A stretch of 49,075 nt of DNA, taken from contig JALOAM010000003.1 in NCBI GenBank assembly GCA_023228765.1, positions 1 to 49,075 on the forward strand, in the 5' to 3' direction. This DNA is from Dehalococcoidia bacterium. Its GTDB lineage: Bacteria > Chloroflexota > Dehalococcoidia > UBA2979. A program made the translations under genes and the position numbers. Shown here piece by piece: positions 45,280 to 49,075 of this stretch (positions within the stretch are counted from its first letter, which is position 1; the number at the start of each line of letters is the position of its first letter). The notes beneath the pieces are model-generated. The model saw only the letters and a list, made by a program, of their open reading frames with translations, searched no databases and was not told the DNA's origin.

Positions 45280-47595
45280 ATGGCGATGAGATACCGCTAC
45301 TCCGAGTGGGACGGGACGCAATCGCTCCCGTCCCTCGACGCGGACGACATCCTCGAGGCGCTGTCCGATGACCTGATGAACTTCGGGGACTTGCAGCACG
45401 CGCTGCGGAACCTGATGCAGCGAGGCATGCGCTCCCCGCAGGGTGACCGCATGCAGGGCCTCCGTGACCTCCTCCAGCGCCTACGCCAGATGCGTCGCCA
45501 GCGCCTGGACCAGTACGACCTCGGCGGGGTCATGGAGGACATCCGACGCCAGCTTGACGAGATCCTCGACCTCGAGCGCGACACGCTCCGCGACCGCCTG
45601 GGTGAGCAGGGTGAGCCGGGGCAGGACGGACAGCCCTCCGGCGAGCAGCCTTCGGGCCAGCAGGACGGCCAGCAGCCGAGTGGCGAGCAGGGTGCCGAGG
45701 GCCAACAGGGCTTCGAGGGGCAAGACGGCCAGCAGGGTTCGGACGGGCAGCAGGGCCAGCAAGGGCAACGCGGCCAGATGGGCCAGCAGCAGCCCGGCAT
45801 GCAGCAAGGTGGCATGCGGCAGTCCGGCCAGCGTGGCCAGCAGAACGGGCAGCCTCAGGGCGGCCAGCAGTCCGGTGAGCCCTCGGAGGGTGGTCAGCCG
45901 CAGAGCGGTGGCCAGCAGGGTGGCAGCGACGAGCAGCAGTTCCAGGAGATGCTGCAGCGGATCGCGCAGCGGAAGCAGGACTTCCTCGACCAGTTGCCGG
46001 ACGACCCGGCGGGCCAGATGAAGGAGCTCCAGAACTACGAGTTCCTGGACCCGGAGGCGCAGCGGCGCTTCCAGGAACTGACGGAGCAGCTCCGCCAGTC
46101 GATGACGAACCAGTTCTTCAAGGACGTCGAGAAGATGGTCCAGGAGATGTCCGACGGGGACATCCAGCGCATGAAGGACATGGTCCGCGACCTGAACGAC
46201 ATGCTCGCCCAGCGCATGCGTGGCGAGGATCCCGACTTCGACTCCTTCATGGACAAGTACGGCGACATGTTCGGCGACAACCCGCCGCAGTCGCTGGACG
46301 AGCTGATCGAGCAGATGCAGGCGCAGATGCAGGCGATGCAGTCGCTGATGCAGTCACTGCCCGGCGACCAGCGCGACCAGCTCCAGAGCCTCCTCTCGGA
46401 CCGCCTCGGCGACCCGGAGCTTGAGGCCGAGCTGTCCGAGCTGGCCCAGAACCTGGACTTCCTCAACCCCAACGGGGAGGACCCGTCCTCGTACCCGTTC
46501 CGGGGCGACCAGGAGGTCGGACTCCAGGAGGCGATGCGCCTCATGGACGAGATGTCCAACATCGATGGCCTCGAGAGCGACCTCGAGCGCGCGCAGTACA
46601 CCGGCGAACTCGACCACGTCGACCTCGACCAGCTCCGCGAGATGCTCGGCGACGACGCCGTCGACCAGTTCGAGGAGCTGAAGAAGCTGCTCGAGGTCCT
46701 CGAGGAGGCGGGCTATGTCCGCCGCGAGGGCGACGAGTGGCAGCTGACGCCGCGCGGGACGCGGATGATCGGGCAGAACGCGCTGCAGGAGATCTACCGG
46801 CAGCTCAAGAAGCAGAACCTGGGCAACCACCCGGTGCCGGAGTCCGGCCGTCACGGCGAACGCCTGGACGACAGCAAGCCGTACGAGTTCGGCGACCCGT
46901 TCTACCTCGACATGGGCAAGACGATCCGTAACGCCCTGGAGCGCGAAGGCCGGGGCGCTCCGGTCAAGCTGCACCCCGACGACTTCGAGGTCTACCGCTC
47001 CGAGCTGGTCACCACCACGGCGACGGTGCTGATGGTGGACCTCTCGTGGTCCATGGCCCTCCGCGGGTCGTTCCAGGCCGCGAAGAAGGTCGCGTTGGCG
47101 CTGCAGAACCTCATCAAGTCGCAGTACCCGAAGGACTCGCTCTACGTCATCGGCTTCTCCGCGTACGCGCGGGAGCTGAAGCCGCAGGAGCTGCCCTACG
47201 TCCGCTGGGACGAGTCAGTGCTCGGCACGAACATGCACCACGCGCTGATGCTGGCGGAGCGTCTGCTCGCGAAGCATCGAGGCGGCGCGAAGCAGATCCT
47301 GATGATCTCGGACGGCGAGCCGACCGCCCACCTCGAACGTGGCCGGTCGCAGTTCGCCTACCCGCCGAGCCCGATCACGATCCGCGAGACGCTGAAGGCC
47401 GTGAAGCGGGTGACCCAGCAGGACATCCGCATCAACACCTTCATGCTGGACCGCAACTACTACCTCAAGGAGTTCGTGAACCAGCTCGCGAAGATCAACG
47501 GCGGCCGCGTCTTCTACACGACCCCGGACCGCCTCGGCGAGTACCTGCTCGTCGACTACGTGGAGCACAAGCGAAAGCACATCGCCGGGCGCTAG
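45280..47595 (+). CDS. VWA-domain protein with Gln/Gly-rich linker, partner of the ATPase
   Basis: 771 residues. N-terminal helical part; a Gln/Gly/Ser-rich low-complexity linker (about residues 108-224); a long acidic helical middle rich in Met and Gln (QAQMQAMQSLMQSLPGD); a winged-helix-like stretch near 480-500 (AGYVRREGDEWQLTPRGTRM); and a C-terminal VWA domain from ~580. The MIDAS metal site is DLSWS (587-591), then GTNMHHAL and ISDGEPT. Similar to large VWA subunits that accompany MoxR/ChlI ATPases. Coupled to the preceding gene. Clients are unknown. Confidence 0.88.
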   Translation: MAMRYRYSEWDGTQSLPSLDADDILEALSDDLMNFGDLQHALRNLMQRGMRSPQGDRMQGLRDLLQRLRQMRRQRLDQYDLGGVMEDIRRQLDEILDLERDTLRDRLGEQGEPGQDGQPSGEQPSGQQDGQQPSGEQGAEGQQGFEGQDGQQGSDGQQGQQGQRGQMGQQQPGMQQGGMRQSGQRGQQNGQPQGGQQSGEPSEGGQPQSGGQQGGSDEQQFQEMLQRIAQRKQDFLDQLPDDPAGQMKELQNYEFLDPEAQRRFQELTEQLRQSMTNQFFKDVEKMVQEMSDGDIQRMKDMVRDLNDMLAQRMRGEDPDFDSFMDKYGDMFGDNPPQSLDELIEQMQAQMQAMQSLMQSLPGDQRDQLQSLLSDRLGDPELEAELSELAQNLDFLNPNGEDPSSYPFRGDQEVGLQEAMRLMDEMSNIDGLESDLERAQYTGELDHVDLDQLREMLGDDAVDQFEELKKLLEVLEEAGYVRREGDEWQLTPRGTRMIGQNALQEIYRQLKKQNLGNHPVPESGRHGERLDDSKPYEFGDPFYLDMGKTIRNALEREGRGAPVKLHPDDFEVYRSELVTTTATVLMVDLSWSMALRGSFQAAKKVALALQNLIKSQYPKDSLYVIGFSAYARELKPQELPYVRWDESVLGTNMHHALMLAERLLAKHRGGAKQILMISDGEPTAHLERGRSQFAYPPSPITIRETLKAVKRVTQQDIRINTFMLDRNYYLKEFVNQLAKINGGRVFYTTPDRLGEYLLVDYVEHKRKHIAGR

Positions 47596-47612
47596 CTCCG
47601 CCCTCCGAAGTC

Positions 47613-47652
47613 TGACCCCCTCTCCCGGTTCCGGGAGAGGTTGGGGTGAGGG
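47613..47652 (-). repeat. Dispersed palindromic repeat, copy 18
   Basis: Reverse copy with core CTCTCCCGGTTCCGGGAGAG then GTTGGGGTGAGGG, in the gap between convergent VWA and VOC genes. Confidence 0.8.
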
Positions 47653-47713
47653 CTTTCCGAGGATCGCCGGCTGGTCGACGACGAGGTTTCCGAGGGCGCT
47701 CGCCGCCGGGCTG

Positions 47714-48613
47714 CTAGACCCAGATGCCGGGTCGCTCCTGCCAGAAGAACTGCACCAGCATGCCGCCCGTGTACCGCGGGTGGATGAAGGCCTCGCTCCA
47801 CTTCGCGCCCTCGCGGACGCCGGAGCGCTCACCGAAGACGGGGACCTGCTGCGTTTCGCACGCGGCGAGGGCCTGCGAGAAGTCGCGGACCTCGAAGGTG
47901 ACGTGGTGCATGGACTCGCCGCGGGCGTCGAGGAACTTCGCGATGAACGAGTCGTCGCGGGAGGGCTCGATCGCCTCGAAGCGGAGCTGGGCGCCCTGCA
48001 CCTCCACGACACGGGTGCGGAAGCCGCCCTCGCCCGTGCCCTCCGGGGACTCCCAGACGGGGTAGGCGCCGAAGACGCGCTCGTACCAGCCGGTGAGCTC
48101 GTAGCGGTCGCGGGTGGCGTGGGCCAGGTGGTTCACCGCGATGATGCCAAGGGTGTCGTCCCGGGTCTCCTCGAACGGCTCGGCGGTGTGCCACGGGTCG
48201 CCGGCGTACATCTGCCAGAGGAAGCCACGACCGCCGCTGCGCGGGTGGAGATAGATGACGCCGCGGCCGTCGCCGCCGTCCTGCGGACGGTGGCCCCAGG
48301 GCTCCATGCCCTCGGCGCGGATCACCTCGGCGGCCTGATCGGTCGACTCGATCTGCAGGGCGACGTGGTGCAGGCCGGGGCCCGTTGCGCCCGCGAGGAA
48401 GCGGTGGAGGTAGGAGTCCGGCCCGTTCGGTGCCAGCACTTCCCACCCGAGCCCGCTGCGCCCGGGGATCTCGAGGTTGGCGCCGAAGTAGCCCTCCTCG
48501 TTTTCGAACTTGCCGGCGAACCGGAAGCCGAAGAGCCGCTCCATGATCGCGATCTGCGGGTCGAGTTCGGGTACAGCCATGCTGATGTGGTCGTACCGCT
48601 TGATACGGATCAT
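47714..48613 (-). CDS. Double VOC (glyoxalase/dioxygenase-fold) protein
   Basis: 299 residues made of two VOC modules. Module 1: RYDHISMAVPELDPQIAIM, GLHHVALQIESTDQAAEVI, FLWQMYAG. Module 2: AVNHLAHATRDRYELTGWYE, MHHVTFEVRDFSQALAACE, FIHPRYTGGMLVQFFWQE. Histidines recur where the fold binds a metal. The ends resemble methylmalonyl-CoA epimerase and lactoylglutathione-lyase-like proteins, but the tandem build is closer to extradiol dioxygenases. ATG 48613 has GGAGG five bases upstream. The substrate is not known. Confidence 0.85.
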   Translation of the reverse strand: MIRIKRYDHISMAVPELDPQIAIMERLFGFRFAGKFENEEGYFGANLEIPGRSGLGWEVLAPNGPDSYLHRFLAGATGPGLHHVALQIESTDQAAEVIRAEGMEPWGHRPQDGGDGRGVIYLHPRSGGRGFLWQMYAGDPWHTAEPFEETRDDTLGIIAVNHLAHATRDRYELTGWYERVFGAYPVWESPEGTGEGGFRTRVVEVQGAQLRFEAIEPSRDDSFIAKFLDARGESMHHVTFEVRDFSQALAACETQQVPVFGERSGVREGAKWSEAFIHPRYTGGMLVQFFWQERPGIWV

Positions 48614-48927
48614 GTGGCCTCCGCGCTGGTCCGGGTAGCGGTGGCGATGATAGTGCGGACGAGCGTTATGGCCCCCGGCGGGCATCGCGGGCCGTAGTCG
48701 GCCCTCACCCCAACCCTCTCCCGGAACCGGGAGAGGGGGCCGGAGTTGGACGGCGTGCCTCACTCGTTGCCGCCGCGGCGGTTGAGGATGCCCGAGGGGC
48801 GGAAGCAGAGCAGACCCTCACCCCAGCCCTCGCCTTCGCGGGCGAGGGGGTCGGAAGCCGCAGGTGAGAGGTGAGGCGAACGAGCTGGGCCGGAGCGTCA
48901 CGGTCCGCGTCCCCGTAGCATGTGGGC
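48614..48927. other. Divergent intergenic region
   Basis: Between the VOC gene (-) and the kinase gene (+). It holds repeats 19 and 20. TAGCAT (48916-48921) ends 6 bases before ATG 48928, a leaderless-type promoter. No further gene is seen. Confidence 0.5.
48701..48852 (+). repeat. Two dispersed repeats in direct orientation, copies 19 and 20
   Basis: Copy 19 (48701-48742, core CTCTCCCGGAACCGGGAGAG) and copy 20 (48813-48852, core CTCGCCTTCGCGGGCGAG, slightly shortened) are both forward, unlike the other close pairs, which are inverted. Confidence 0.75.
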
Positions 48928-49075
48928 ATGCCTCGTGCCGTCGTCATCCAGAACCCGAAGGCCCGTCGCGCGTTGTCCCTCGCGGCGCTGGAGGGCACCC
49001 TCAGCGTGCTGGGGGAGGGGTGGGAGACGAGCGTCGAGGCGACGCAGGACGCGGAGGGGCCTCGGCGGTTGGGGC
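48928..49075 (+). CDS. Probable diacylglycerol/lipid kinase family protein, 3' end outside the window
   Basis: Only the first 49 residues are present: MPRAVVIQNPKARRALSLAA, then LEGTLSVLGEGWETSVEATQ and DAEGPRRLG. The opening NPKA followed by a strand with ...WETSVEAT matches the nucleotide-binding start of the DAGK/sphingosine-kinase-like family (INPxAG). No Shine-Dalgarno is seen before ATG; a TAGCAT element lies 6 bases upstream. The assignment rests on a short segment. Confidence 0.6.
   Translation, partial: MPRAVVIQNPKARRALSLAALEGTLSVLGEGWETSVEATQDAEGPRRLG

Noticed and set aside
45600..45960. CRISPR-like or minisatellite array
   Set aside because: The repetitive CAGCAG/GGCCAGCAG DNA is in frame and encodes the Gln/Gly-rich linker of the VWA protein; no spacers or regular unit.

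Overview
The window is a very GC-rich (roughly 68-70% by eye), densely coded stretch of bacterial chromosome. No plasmid, prophage, insertion sequence or CRISPR array is visible. The best guess is a member of Chloroflexota or a similar high-GC, terrabacterial lineage. The reasons are the RpoC type (long coiled-coil insert, DITSGLPRVEEIFEA motif), an archaeal-type class I aldolase, many -10-like TANNNT hexamers placed 6-9 bases before start codons, and a dispersed family of short GC-rich palindromes. This assignment is inference, not proof.

Layout. 1-4064: 3' part of rpoC with a strong terminator. 4.4-10.5 kb: an MFS exporter, then an autoregulated-looking arsR / SRPBCC / 14-TM drug-efflux operon, then a NodI/NodJ-like ABC exporter pair. 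10.5-16.3 kb: a CGNR zinc-finger regulator divergent from a duplicated DinB-like protein, panD, a glutamate-type dehydrogenase, and small proteins (two-TM protein, cupin, a 47-residue orphan, CsbD). 16.3-23.1 kb: rimO, an MFS transporter, fabF, a DUF1122-like protein and folC. 23.2-27.2 kb: a gluconeogenesis cluster made of a catalytically stripped FBP aldolase/phosphatase homologue, a class I FBP aldolase, a class I FBPase, and rdgB. 27.2-27.9 kb: a lower-GC patch with an orphan GIY-YIG-like protein. 28-31.4 kb: rsmJ divergent from a lipoprotein solute-binding protein coupled to a membrane-anchored pentapeptide-repeat protein. 31.5-36.2 kb: a general amino-acid ABC transporter (aapJQMP-like, the aapJ frame broken) behind tRNA-Arg. 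36.2-42.9 kb: a TPR-like protein, an alpha/beta hydrolase, a DrrA/DrrB-like exporter, pterin carbinolamine dehydratase, a class III aminotransferase and a secreted beta-barrel-like protein. 42.9-49.1 kb: an XRE regulator with two neat palindromes, a MoxR/ChlI-type AAA+ ATPase with its VWA partner, a double VOC-domain protein, and the start of a lipid-kinase gene.

Most notable: (1) the dead FBPA/P homologue beside the two separate enzymes that do its usual jobs; (2) about 20 intergenic palindromic repeats, often in inverted pairs like REPINs, whose hairpin tips differ in sequence but keep pairing; (3) recurrent leaderless-type promoters; (4) clear candidate operators before arsR, the XRE gene and the secreted protein; (5) the frameshift in aapJ and the altered Walker A in aapP.
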